Shown: positions 1 through 6,250, numbered from the stretch's first letter. The stretch: DNA of 9,246 nt from Thermoplasmata archaeon (GCA_021836665.1 JAKBHQ010000018.1:1-9246), one strand, 5' to 3'. Numbers and translations: made by a program. The notes: generated from the letters alone by a model not told the origin.

Positions 1-867
1 CAGCAAATGGGTTAGGTACCAGCCTTGGCCTGCGGAAGGCAGGATATTTATTACCGCGTGTGCGGCATTCGTAGAAATTGGTGAGACCTTGCCATATAGG
101 GCGCGTTGAAAAGTCACCACTGGAGTGACAACCGGATTTAGCAGGTAAACCCACAACAAACCGTGCTTATTGATCGGGACAGCAAGCTCCATGTAGGGAT
201 AGACCACTGGAGTGCCCCAAAACCAAGCTACCAGCAGTACTTCTATTAGGTGCCTTGTATCTCGAAGATAAACATTCACCGCCGATAGAAACACTGCGAG
301 GGCTGAGGCAAAAATCAAAAGTGCGACCATCGCAATGGGGACGAGCCACAAGTATCCCCAAGTCGGAAGGACACGAAAAATTATCATGAAGATGATAAGT
401 ACAATCGCCTGGAACAGGAAGAAGACAAATGCGGCGCCGACCGAAGCTAGCGCGAGAATTTCCCGTGGGAAGGAGACCTTCTTAACCAGTCCGGCGTTAT
501 CGACTACTGCAGTTGTGGCCGCCGAAATCGACGTCTGGAAAAGATTCCACACCAAAAGGCCGCTAGGCAAAAAAATGGCGTAATCGGGGACACCATTCTT
601 CAAAACTTTCTGGAACACCAGAAAGTAGATGAGGATATACATTGCCGGGTTGAGCATCGACCATACAATTCCGAGCGCCGAATTCTTGTACTTGACCGAG
701 ATTTCCTTCCCAATTAGGCCAAATAGAAGGTCCCTGTAACGGTAAGTGTTGGTGAGCCTCTTCCGAAGGGACATCTTGGGCTTGACAACAGTCAATTGGC
801 CAGAGGAGTGCCTCCTGGAAATCGCTGCAATATCTTCTGGCTCAAAACCACCCTGCTCACTTAGCAA
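1..867 (-). CDS. ABC-2 type polysaccharide/O-antigen export permease (partial, C-terminus off left edge)
   Basis: This is the N-terminal 289 residues of a membrane permease of the Wzm/RfbA/TagG family. These proteins pair with a Wzt-type ATPase to export lipid-linked polysaccharide across the inner membrane. The entry motif is typical: YRYRDLL (about residues 42-48), then KYKNSALG and WSMLNP (59-74). Several hydrophobic membrane segments follow, including a strongly hydrophobic one ending FMIIFRV, and then FLSAVNVYLRDTRHL, a conserved loop of the family. The start is uncertain. A TTG at 867, directly after a TAA stop, has GGAGG four bases upstream and keeps the family-like TVVKPK stretch. An ATG at 774 has no Shine-Dalgarno and would cut into that region, so I chose the TTG. 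The partner ATPase is not in the window and is expected beyond the left edge. Family assignment is firm; the exported polymer is unknown. Confidence 0.88.
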   Translation of the reverse strand, partial: MLSEQGGFEPEDIAAISRRHSSGQLTVVKPKMSLRKRLTNTYRYRDLLFGLIGKEISVKYKNSALGIVWSMLNPAMYILIYFLVFQKVLKNGVPDYAIFLPSGLLVWNLFQTSISAATTAVVDNAGLVKKVSFPREILALASVGAAFVFFLFQAIVLIIFMIIFRVLPTWGYLWLVPIAMVALLIFASALAVFLSAVNVYLRDTRHLIEVLLVAWFWGTPVVYPYMELAVPINKHGLLWVYLLNPVVTPVVTFQRALYGKVSPISTNAAHAVINILPSAGQGWYLTHLL

Positions 868-949
868 TTAGCCTCCAGCGTGACCCACGCAAAGAAAAGT
901 ATTAATCCACAACAGCCTAGTGCAGCATCACTTGGCGCAAACCCAGAGT

Positions 950-979
950 TTTATAAGCCAGCCTCGACATCTTTCACAA
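950..979 (-). promoter_or_regulatory. candidate promoter for the export permease
   Basis: On the minus strand TTGTGA (979-974) is followed after 18 bases by TATAAA (955-950). This sits about 80 bases upstream of the TTG start of the permease, and the upstream clpP already has its own terminator. It is a pattern match to a housekeeping-sigma promoter only. Confidence 0.3.
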
Positions 980-1181
980 CCCAGTTAGCCAAGCTGCGCC
1001 ATCTAACGCGACAACTCCAGCAGCCTAACTTGCTCGGTCGAATCGCTAACCCGCATCCTCGTAAAGCCCCAGCCAAACACTATCCGATACCGACATCGAC
1101 AAGTCCACCATTTAATCCTAGGCTTCAGCCAAGCAGGTTTGGTTGGCAACTTCATTGACCATGGCGGAGTTATCACCTAGA

Positions 1182-1201
1182 ACCGGGTCGTGCTACCCGG
1201 T
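1182..1201. repeat. perfect 7-bp inverted repeat, 6-base loop
   Basis: ACCGGGT, a six-base spacer (CGTGCT), then ACCCGGT. It can fold into a GC-rich hairpin on either strand. No T-tract follows it on either strand, so it is not a typical intrinsic terminator. It could be a protein-binding palindrome upstream of the permease, or chance. Confidence 0.5.
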
Positions 1202-1461
1202 CGGCTAAAAGACCGCACCCGACTCACGTACAACACCTTCGAACTATCCGCCAAGCTAAAAATGATTGACACGAAAACGGCGATATTCGGTGACCTCACG
1301 GACAAGATCCAAACCACCTGCAAAATCAGATTTTTCACACTGCGTCCAGGGGCAATCAAACAATTAACTTCGCGCTTAGACGACGTTCGTAAAGACTGAA
1401 AAAAGTGAAATGGTCACAAACGGCACATCGTCAACCGACACAGCTCGGGCTTACCCTCACA

Positions 1462-1487
1462 AGCGGGCAAACCCGCCGGAGGCGGGT
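1462..1487 (-). terminator. intrinsic terminator of clpP
   Basis: Read on the minus strand this is ACCCGCC, a three-base TCC loop, GGCGGGT, then TTGCCCGCTTG. The stem is seven perfect GC-rich pairs with a TTT start to a weak T-tract, beginning 33 bases after the clpP stop codon. Position and shape fit a clpP terminator, and imply that clpP and the downstream permease are separate transcription units. Confidence 0.75.
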
Positions 1488-1520
1488 CTAGCTTCAGCCA
1501 CACTGGTCAGATTCGGCTAC

Positions 1521-2108
1521 TCAGCCTTTTGTTATTGCTGGTGCCTTTTCAATCACCTCGTCAATAAAGCCGTACTCCTTGGCCTCCTGGGCCGTAAACC
1601 AGCGATCGCGCTCCGAATCTGCTTCGATCCTCTCAACAGGTTGGCCAGTATGGAAGGAAATCCTCTCGGCGAGCATCTTCTTCATGTATACGATCTGCTC
1701 CGCCTGTATTGCAATGTCGGTTGCTTGACCTTGCATTTGCGCCGATGGTTGGTGCATCAGTATACGCGAATGCGGCAAAGCATATCGCTTTCCGGGAGTG
1801 CCGGCGCAAAGCAAAAACTGACCCATCGACGCTGCCATACCAATACATATCGTTCGAATATCGCAGCTGATGTACTGCATCGTGTCATATATTGCCAAGC
1901 CATCGGTAACCGAACCGCCAGGGGAATTTATATAGAGCGACACATCTTTTTCCGGGTCCTCTGCAGCCAGTAAAATTAGCTGCGCGCTGATGAGATTAGC
2001 GGATGTCTGATCCACCTGAGTTCCCAAAAACACAATCCGCTCGGCGAGCAGTTGCTGAAACACGTCCGAATTCCGTGGTTCAGACATCGCCATTCTTATA
2101 GCGTCCAT
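1521..2108 (-). CDS. clpP: ATP-dependent Clp protease proteolytic subunit (ClpP1-like)
   Basis: Serine peptidase of family S14. It forms ring chambers that degrade proteins unfolded by ClpX or ClpC in the cytoplasm. The catalytic triad is complete: Ser94 in GMAASMG, His119 in MHQP and Asp164 in IEADSERDR (numbering from this start, 195 residues). The handle region and YINSPGG substrate-binding loop are also present. LLAAEDPEKDVSLYINSPGG and ALPHSRILMHQP resemble mycobacterial ClpP1 more than ClpP2. I chose the ATG at 2108 because GGAG lies eight bases upstream. An ATG at 2141 would add 11 residues but has no good ribosome site and lies only a few bases after a likely transcription start. The gene stands alone: neither clpP2 nor clpX is adjacent, unlike the usual actinobacterial clpP1-clpP2(-clpX) order. 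A partner subunit must be encoded elsewhere if this lineage uses the two-subunit form. Confidence 0.95.
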   Translation of the reverse strand: MDAIRMAMSEPRNSDVFQQLLAERIVFLGTQVDQTSANLISAQLILLAAEDPEKDVSLYINSPGGSVTDGLAIYDTMQYISCDIRTICIGMAASMGQFLLCAGTPGKRYALPHSRILMHQPSAQMQGQATDIAIQAEQIVYMKKMLAERISFHTGQPVERIEADSERDRWFTAQEAKEYGFIDEVIEKAPAITKG

Positions 2109-2153
2109 TTTGCTCGCTCCATAAAAACTAGACTTTGACATATCTGAGAGGTT

Positions 2154-2159
2154 ATCCTA
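2154..2159 (-). promoter_or_regulatory. candidate -10 box of clpP
   Basis: TAGGAT on the minus strand, an actinobacterial-style -10 hexamer, sits 46 bases before the chosen clpP ATG at 2108. Transcription would begin near 2147, leaving room for the GGAG ribosome site. No convincing -35 box was seen; CATTTA is the nearest candidate. Confidence 0.35.
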
Positions 2160-2181
2160 TCGCGAACACTTTGCGTAAATG

Positions 2182-2209
2182 TTGAGGACGAGCGAATTAG
2201 GGCCATAAA
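2182..2209 (+). promoter_or_regulatory. candidate promoter of tRNA-Leu
   Basis: TTGAGG (2182-2187), then a 16-base gap and CATAAA (2204-2209) on the plus strand, about 50 bases before the mature tRNA. It would overlap the divergent clpP control region. Pattern match only. Confidence 0.3.
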
Positions 2210-2260
2210 GGCACAATATGTATGCGACGGCACCTCTCGCCAACTAGTGTGTTCTTCCGA

Positions 2261-2342
2261 GCGGGCGTGGCGAAATTGGCAGACGCGCTAGATTTAGGTT
2301 CTAGTGCCGAAAGGCTTGGGAGTTCGAGTCTCCCCGCCCGCA
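2261..2342 (+). tRNA. tRNA-Leu, anticodon UAG
   Basis: Complete cloverleaf. The acceptor stem GCGGGCG (2261-2267) pairs with CGCCCGC (2335-2341), with discriminator A at 2342. The anticodon stem CTAGA/TCTAG encloses loop TTTAGGT with anticodon TAG at 2295-2297, reading CUA and probably other CUN codons. A long variable arm (TGCC-GAAA-GGC region) marks the class II type expected of tRNA-Leu. The T arm is GGGAG-TTCGAGT-CTCCC (2318-2334). The 3' CCA is not encoded (ACA follows), so it must be added by nucleotidyltransferase. Confidence 0.97.
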
Positions 2343-2535
2343 CAAACTAACTGTTTGTCGTCCCCTGCCAAGGAATCGCCCTTCGGAACCCGCGACAACA
2401 AGGATGTTAAGCCGTTGACTCAATCCTACACCTTGATCAGGGTCCGCTCCTTCAGGCCTATCCAGCTAGCATTGGCCACTGCCTCGAGCTAGGGACAACT
2501 TTCATATTCGCATAATTTTTATGTTCATTGTGCCC

Positions 2536-2578
2536 GCCCAGCAGACGATAGCTGGTTCTCTGGGAAGAGGTGCTGGGC
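2536..2578 (-). repeat. 8-bp perfect inverted repeat with structured 27-base loop, downstream of rdgB
   Basis: GCCCAGCA (2536-2543) and TGCTGGGC (2571-2578) are exact reverse complements. On the minus strand the loop contains a smaller CTCT-TCCC-AGAG hairpin. It lies about 95 bases past the rdgB stop, where the operon should end, but no T-tract follows. It could be a 3' stabilising structure or a factor-dependent termination zone. Confidence 0.5.
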
Positions 2579-2623
2579 CACCCGCGCTCGCTTTCAACCG
2601 GAGGGTCCTGTTTTCCACGACCA

Positions 2624-2656
2624 ATTCTCATCGCCATTCTCATCGCCATTCTCATC
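2624..2656. repeat. 12-base tandem repeat, 2.75 copies
   Basis: The unit ATTCTCATCGCC occurs at 2624-2635 and 2636-2647, with a nine-base partial copy to 2656. The two full copies are identical. The repeat lies 15 bases beyond the rdgB stop codon, outside any credible gene. Confidence 0.85.
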
Positions 2657-2671
2657 CGCAAACTGTCTGAT

Positions 2672-3250
2672 TTAGACTTCCCTTGTGGCATCCAAATAGT
2701 TTCGGAGCCCCTCAAATGCACGCGAGCGATGCGAATACTGTGCCTTTTCGTCCATTGACATTTCGGCGAAGCTTCTTCCATCTCCTTCGAAAGGAACGAA
2801 AATCGGATCGTATCCAAATCCGCCATTTCCAGTTACATGGTCAAGCAACCAACCTTCTACATCACCTCTGAATGTTCGGAAACTTTGGTCGGGCATGAAA
2901 TAGGTTGCCACACAGACAAATCTCGCCGAGCGGTTCGAAACTCCCTCAAGTTCACCAAGGAGTTTCCAAACGTTGCCCTCGTCGCTAGCATTTTCTCCGG
3001 CATAACGTGCTGACTTAACCCCCGGCGAGCCATCTAGGGCATCTACCTCCAAGCCGGAATCGTCGGAAATTGCCGGTTGGCTAGTAGCTAATGAAATGGC
3101 TCTTGCCTTTTTGATCGAATTCTCTTCAAAACTGTCACCATCTTCGACTACTTCGGGAACCCAGCTCGGTCGCGGTGCCAGCTCAATTCCTGGCAAGAGT
3201 CTCTTTATCTCTTCGACCTTGTGAGCGTTGGAGGTGGCCAGGAAGATCAC
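2672..3250 (-). CDS. rdgB: RdgB/HAM1 non-canonical purine NTP pyrophosphatase (XTP/dITP diphosphatase)
   Basis: House-cleaning enzyme of the RdgB/HAM1 family. It hydrolyses dITP, ITP and XTP to monophosphate and pyrophosphate in the cytoplasm, keeping deaminated purines out of DNA and RNA. The 192 residues match the family's usual length (E. coli has 197). Visible motifs in order: TSNAHKVEE (7-14, nucleotide-binding Lys11), DGDSFEENSIKKA (37-49), SDDSGLEVDAL (62-72, catalytic Asp64), SARYAG (80-85), GGFGYDPIFVP (143-153) and SHRSRAF near the C terminus. The start is GTG, overlapping the rph stop as GTGA, so translation is probably coupled. It is the last gene of murI-rph-rdgB, the same order as M. 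tuberculosis Rv1338-Rv1340-Rv1341. No defect is seen. Confidence 0.97.
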   Translation of the reverse strand: MIFLATSNAHKVEEIKRLLPGIELAPRPSWVPEVVEDGDSFEENSIKKARAISLATSQPAISDDSGLEVDALDGSPGVKSARYAGENASDEGNVWKLLGELEGVSNRSARFVCVATYFMPDQSFRTFRGDVEGWLLDHVTGNGGFGYDPIFVPFEGDGRSFAEMSMDEKAQYSHRSRAFEGLRNYLDATREV

Positions 3251-3990
3251 CTCTTGATCTGCCTTTTAGAAGGTGGCACCTTAAGCACTTTCTCCTGAGC
3301 AATCTGTAGCTCACCAATAGCCGATTCCGCCAGCCTGATCATGTCTACTAGTTGGCCTTTAGAGAATGCTGCGCCTTCCGCCGTTCCCTGCACCTCGACA
3401 AATCGACCGGCGTCATCCATAACTATGTTCATATCGACCTCGGCCGAGGAGTCTTCGGAGTAGTCGAGATCGACGAGTACGTCCTCTCCGACTACACCCA
3501 CGGACACCGCAGCGCAGCTGCGAATAATCGGATTTGACTTGATTTGTCTGGCCTCTGTCAGCCTTGTCAAAGCGTCTGACAAAGCTACAAATGCTCCGGT
3601 GATGGAGGCGGTCCTCGTACCCCCGTCTGCCTGGAGAACATCACAATCCACATTCAATTGGATCTCCCCTAACAATCCCAGGTCGACACATGACCTCAAG
3701 GAGCGCCCAATCAATCGCTGAATCTCCTGAGTCCTGCCCGACTGCTTGCCCTTGACAGCTTCCCGTGGAATCCTCTCCGGTGAAGCGCCGGGGAGCATCG
3801 AATACTCAGCGGTAACCCACCCCTTACCAGTCCCCCTCAGCCATGGGGGTGGCCGATCCTCCATTGAAACGGTGCAGAGAACTTTAGTTCTACCTACAGA
3901 AATGAGCGTAGAACCGAGTGCCATTTCCGTATAGTCCCGCACTATTTCGATCGGCCTTATCTGATCCGGCAAACGCCCATCAAATCTCAT
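3247..3990 (-). CDS. rph: ribonuclease PH
   Basis: Phosphorolytic 3'-to-5' exoribonuclease that trims tRNA 3' ends, releasing nucleoside diphosphates. The 247 residues fit the family. The protein begins with the typical MRFDGR-PDQIRPIEI opening. RTQEIQRLIGRSLR (86-99) carries the phosphate-binding arginine. CDVLQADGGTRTASITGA (116-133) is the RNase PH signature. DLDYSEDSSAEVD (174-186) holds the metal/catalytic acidic residues Asp180 and Asp186, followed by EVQGTAEG (199-206). The start codon overlaps the murI stop by four bases (ATGA), and its own stop overlaps rdgB by four bases, so the three genes should be translated from one message. In M. tuberculosis a further gene (Rv1339) lies between murI and rph; it is absent here. 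No key residue is missing. Confidence 0.97.
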   Translation of the reverse strand: MRFDGRLPDQIRPIEIVRDYTEMALGSTLISVGRTKVLCTVSMEDRPPPWLRGTGKGWVTAEYSMLPGASPERIPREAVKGKQSGRTQEIQRLIGRSLRSCVDLGLLGEIQLNVDCDVLQADGGTRTASITGAFVALSDALTRLTEARQIKSNPIIRSCAAVSVGVVGEDVLVDLDYSEDSSAEVDMNIVMDDAGRFVEVQGTAEGAAFSKGQLVDMIRLAESAIGELQIAQEKVLKVPPSKRQIKR

Positions 3991-4832
3991 AGTCCGTTCC
4001 GTCCTTTTTCAAAGTTCCTCGTCAGCTCCGAGGTTTCCACTTGTCTAACACTCTCAATTCTGCGTCCAAGCAAGCTAGCGGCGAGTCTACCGAAGGTTGC
4101 AGGGTCGCCACTTGAGATAAATACTTCTGAAGGCATCTTTGTCGCGTCCTTCGCCGCCAGTCCATTCCCTTCCAGCATGTGACGTACCTCGAAAGCCGTC
4201 TCTTCCGAAGATGACACCAAAATGACATCTCTGCCCATCACGTCTTGAATAGTCCTTGCTAAGAATGGGTAATGAGTGCAACCGAGCAAAAGGGTATCAA
4301 CTTTTGCCATCAAGATAGGCTCCAACAGCCTTCGGGCTAACACTCGAGCGGATTCTGTTTCTGCCTCACCCGATTCAACCAACTCAACAAAACCAGGACA
4401 AGCTTGACAGGTCAAGTCGACATTCGGGGCGACCTCCGAGAAGCTGCGCTGGTATGCACCCGAGCCGACCGTTCCTACCGTTGCTATCAAGCCAACCCTC
4501 GAGGAACCAGATACAACCGACGCCGCCCTAACACCTGCTTCAATAACTCCAACCACCGGCACGGTTAATTCGGATCTAAGGATACCTAAGGCTGCGGCTG
4601 ATGCCGTGTTGCACGCCACCACGATCATCTTTACGTCATACACTTCAACCAGATAGGACGCTATTTGCAGGGCAAACGCTGCGACATCTTCTTGTGGTTT
4701 CGAACCATAGGGATAGCGAGCAGTATCGCCAAAGTAAACGCTGGACTCCAAAGGGAGCAGGTCCCTTACGGCCGCTAGAATGCTGAGTCCACCAAGGCCT
4801 GAATCAAAAAATCCAATCGGTCTACTATCCAT
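3987..4832 (-). CDS. murI: glutamate racemase
   Basis: Converts L-glutamate to D-glutamate for peptidoglycan synthesis, without a cofactor, in the cytoplasm. The 281 residues are of normal length. GFFDSGLGGLSIL near the N terminus carries the conserved Asp10-Ser11. VACNTASAAAL contains the first catalytic cysteine, Cys74, and LLLGCTHYPFL the second, Cys185, with His187. FGDTARYPYGSK (34-45) is the other family hallmark. The start is the ATG at 4832; no strong Shine-Dalgarno precedes it, only a weak AGG about 12 bases away. It is the first gene of the murI-rph-rdgB operon. A small inverted repeat lies in its leader at 4863-4879. Assignment is firm. Confidence 0.97.
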   Translation of the reverse strand: MDSRPIGFFDSGLGGLSILAAVRDLLPLESSVYFGDTARYPYGSKPQEDVAAFALQIASYLVEVYDVKMIVVACNTASAAALGILRSELTVPVVGVIEAGVRAASVVSGSSRVGLIATVGTVGSGAYQRSFSEVAPNVDLTCQACPGFVELVESGEAETESARVLARRLLEPILMAKVDTLLLGCTHYPFLARTIQDVMGRDVILVSSSEETAFEVRHMLEGNGLAAKDATKMPSEVFISSGDPATFGRLAASLLGRRIESVRQVETSELTRNFEKGRNGL

Positions 4833-4862
4833 TGCGAAAGAGCCTAGGGCTTGAAGTATCTT

Positions 4863-4879
4863 CTCCTAACTAATAGGAG
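4863..4879. repeat. 6-bp inverted repeat in the murI leader
   Basis: CTCCTA, a five-base spacer, then TAGGAG. The repeat starts 31 bases upstream of the murI ATG. In the minus-strand transcript it could form a small hairpin or serve as an operator half-site pair. It is short enough to be chance. Confidence 0.35.
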
Positions 4880-5022
4880 CATCTCGTCGAAGAGTCTCCG
4901 CCTCCAACCGGGTGAACCGCCAGGATCGCTGCGGGTCACCTAATCGATCGGTTCCTTCAGATTGCCTTACAAGCCGACCATCTCCTCAAACTTGCGCAAA
5001 CTACCATCCACTAAGGAGAAAG

Positions 5023-5133
5023 ATGTCACCTCCTAGCACTCAATCTGGTTTCACTGGGCCGTCGACGAAGTCCAATCGGCAATCACAAAACAGATCCGGC
5101 GTGTCCAGATGCAGTTACCAGCGGCAGGGCTAG
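5023..5133 (+). CDS. possible 36-residue small ORF, function unknown
   Basis: An ATG at 5023 is preceded by AAGGAG with a four-base gap, one of the best ribosome sites in the window. It opens a 36-codon frame ending at TAG. The product is rich in Ser, Gln, Gly and Arg, with a single Cys in SRCSYQRQG at the C terminus. It has no signal peptide or membrane segment and resembles no family I know. A weak hairpin (AAAG-G-CG paired with CGCTTT) follows within 30 bases. No modification enzyme is nearby. It may be a chance frame, so confidence is low. Confidence 0.2.
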   Translation: MSPPSTQSGFTGPSTKSNRQSQNRSGVSRCSYQRQG

Positions 5134-5234
5134 CCCCAAAAAGGCGGAGCGGGCGCTTTGATCAACAGCTGTTGGTGACGGATGTGACTTTCCACACCAA
5201 CCATCGTCCTACCGGAACGAAATTAGGCTAGACT

Positions 5235-5256
5235 CTTATACAAATACTTATAAATA
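5235..5256 (+). promoter_or_regulatory. AT-rich direct repeat, candidate promoter/operator of the TetR-type gene
   Basis: CTTATACAAATA is followed directly by CTTATAAATA, so CTTATA recurs with a 12-base period. TATAAA (5249-5254) or TATACA (5237-5242) could act as the -10 box; no good -35 box was found. It lies about 90 bases upstream of the TetR-type start and is the most AT-rich patch of this gap. An autoregulatory operator here is inference. Confidence 0.3.
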
Positions 5257-5341
5257 GGTCTTGAACAGGAGGATCTAGTTCTTCTAGCTTTGCGGCCAAC
5301 GGGCTTGTAGGCGTCTAAGAGATAGATCAAAGGTTTTACAG

Positions 5342-5989
5342 ATGAGTGAAGATCGGTTCGAAGGCAAACGCCAGTCCGTTGGATCGGCAGCCGTTAAGAG
5401 GTCTGTGCATTTCGACCAAACCAAGGACCGCCTCCTGAAAGCCGCAACGGAATATTTGCTCAGCGTTGGCTTGGCCAACTGGAGTTACCGAGGGTGCGCG
5501 CGTACCTTGGGAGTGTCGAGCAATACCCTCAACTACTACTTCAAGTCTAAGGACTTTCTGCTGGTAGAAATCCTGGAGACAGTTCGATTTAGAGACTTGC
5601 CACTGCTAGACGAATTCAAAAATGTACCCGTCAACAAGTTCGAGGAACTCTCATTAGCCTTTTGGGACGTCATGTCTGACGGCAAGCAGTTTCCGCTAGG
5701 AATGGCACAATTCGAACTTTACGCTCTGGCAATGAGGGAGCCTGAAAAATATCCAAGTGTCCTCGATTCAGAACAGCTATGGATCGATGGGATAGCGTCC
5801 ATCTTAGAGAAGGCGGATTACCCGGCGGATGAACTATCCCCTACTGCAAGAATGTTCCTTTGGGCATATCGTGGTCTTTATCTCAGCCTGCTGGTTTCGG
5901 ACCATTCCCAAGAATCAATAGATCGAACCCGCTCGGCATTCAAAGAGTTGGTCGGACTGGTCGTCGGACGGTTCCCAGATAATTCATAA
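5342..5989 (+). CDS. TetR/AcrR-family transcriptional regulator
   Basis: A 215-residue one-component DNA-binding regulator of usual family length. The N-terminal helix-turn-helix spans about residues 28-76: RLLKAATEYLLSVGL, then CARTLGVSSNTLNYYFKSKDFLL, where NTLNYYFKSKD is the recognition-helix and YYF-K-K hallmark of TetR proteins. About 20 charged residues precede it. The remaining 140 residues are the variable alpha-helical ligand domain, and nothing in them names the ligand. AAAGG eight bases before the ATG is a fair ribosome site. The gene is divergent from murI and convergent with the FMN oxidase gene, so it could control itself, murI or a distant target. Family is clear; the target is unknown. 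It resembles the mycofactocin regulator MftR only in being a TetR protein near an LldD-type enzyme. Confidence 0.9.
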   Translation: MSEDRFEGKRQSVGSAAVKRSVHFDQTKDRLLKAATEYLLSVGLANWSYRGCARTLGVSSNTLNYYFKSKDFLLVEILETVRFRDLPLLDEFKNVPVNKFEELSLAFWDVMSDGKQFPLGMAQFELYALAMREPEKYPSVLDSEQLWIDGIASILEKADYPADELSPTARMFLWAYRGLYLSLLVSDHSQESIDRTRSAFKELVGLVVGRFPDNS

Positions 5990-6239
5990 CATCAAATAAC
6001 CGGCATCGGTCCAACTCGACCAACGCTGGCGCGCCGGTATGGATTTCGCCTATTATGCGCCGAGGTCCGACGGTTGAGAAACTTTATCGGTCTCTTCTTT
6101 TCGAAAAGACCTCTTTGCCAAGTACCTTTCGCCTTCCTTCGGCGGGCACCGCACTTGTTTTTCCTTCTCTAAATCACAACGACCCAGCTCGCAGCTAGGG
6201 CAGTGAGTGCAGCAACCAAAGTTGGACCTAGTGTGATGC
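5990..6239. other. convergent intergenic region between the TetR-type gene and the FMN oxidase gene
   Basis: About 250 bases where two genes end facing each other, so terminators for both are expected. ACCGGC (5999-6004) has its reverse complement GCCGGT about 30 bases on. A perfect 14-base palindrome lies at 6096-6109. A CGCC-TTCCTTC-GGCG hairpin near 6130 is followed within about 20 bases by a TTTTT run on the plus strand and may end the TetR-type transcript. No RNA gene or short gene was recognised. Confidence 0.5.
6096..6109. repeat. perfect 14-base palindrome
   Basis: TCTTTTCGAAAAGA reads the same on both strands. It lies midway in the gap between two convergent genes. With no loop it would not fold as a simple hairpin. 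A looser fold pairs GGTCT at 6089-6093 with AGACC at 6107-6111. It could be a bidirectional termination element or a binding site. Confidence 0.6.
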
Positions 6240-6250
6240 CTAAGGCATCA
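6234..6250. repeat. 7-bp inverted repeat spanning the stop codon of the FMN oxidase gene
   Basis: TGATGCC, TAA, TGATGCC's exact complement GGCATCA. The stem includes the last codons and the TAG stop (read on minus) of the gene ending at 6240. No T-tract follows on either strand, so it is not a classic terminator; it might stabilise the 3' end or be chance. Confidence 0.45.

Larger units (their letters stand above)
868..1461. other. intergenic region between clpP and the export permease
   Basis: About 600 bases without a gene I can support. Short open frames exist on both strands (for example 880-1158 and 1190-1399 on plus, 1177-1359 on minus). They overlap each other, lack Shine-Dalgarno sites and resemble no family I know. 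The region holds the candidate permease promoter near 950-979 and a perfect inverted repeat at 1182-1201. No tRNA or known structured RNA was recognised on either strand. Confidence 0.6.
2343..2671. other. intergenic region between tRNA-Leu and rdgB
   Basis: About 330 bases with no gene I can support; it lies between the 3' ends of the tRNA and rdgB. An AT-rich hairpin (ACAAAC, five bases, GTTTGT at 2342-2358) follows the tRNA and may mark its 3' processing or termination site, although no T-run follows. The region also holds a long stem-loop at 2536-2578 and a 12-base tandem repeat at 2624-2656. There is no sign of an integrase or a duplicated tRNA end. Confidence 0.6.
4833..5341. other. divergent intergenic region between murI and the TetR-type gene
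   Basis: About 510 bases between two divergent starts; it should carry the promoters of both the murI operon and the TetR-type gene. I see an inverted repeat in the murI leader, an AT-rich direct repeat at 5235-5256, and one small open frame at 5023-5133 with a good ribosome site. An AGGAGG at 5267-5272 has no start codon at a usual distance. I looked for remnants of a rhomboid protease gene, which sits at this place in M. tuberculosis (Rv1337), and saw none. Confidence 0.6.

Noticed and set aside
880..1158. Plus-strand 92-codon open frame in the clpP-permease gap
   Set aside because: No Shine-Dalgarno, low-complexity Pro/Ser/Gln-rich composition, no recognisable family, and it overlies the likely promoter of the opposite-strand permease.
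1177..1399. Overlapping plus- and minus-strand frames of 60-69 codons
   Set aside because: They overlap on opposite strands, use GTG or TTG starts without ribosome sites and resemble nothing known.
2318..2342. tRNA-Leu 3' end as an attachment site for an integrated element
   Set aside because: No second copy of the tRNA end was found. A GAGTCTCCGCC stretch near 4892 is only a loose match, and no integrase or phage gene is present; housekeeping genes follow.
2458..2826. Minus-strand 122-codon frame with a RMRMAMRMAMR stretch
   Set aside because: It runs across the end of rdgB in another frame; the repetitive residues are just the 12-base tandem repeat translated.
5133..5160. Minus-strand hairpin with a TTTTT run as an intrinsic terminator
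   Set aside because: The stem is short and bulged, and no minus-strand gene lies upstream for it to terminate.
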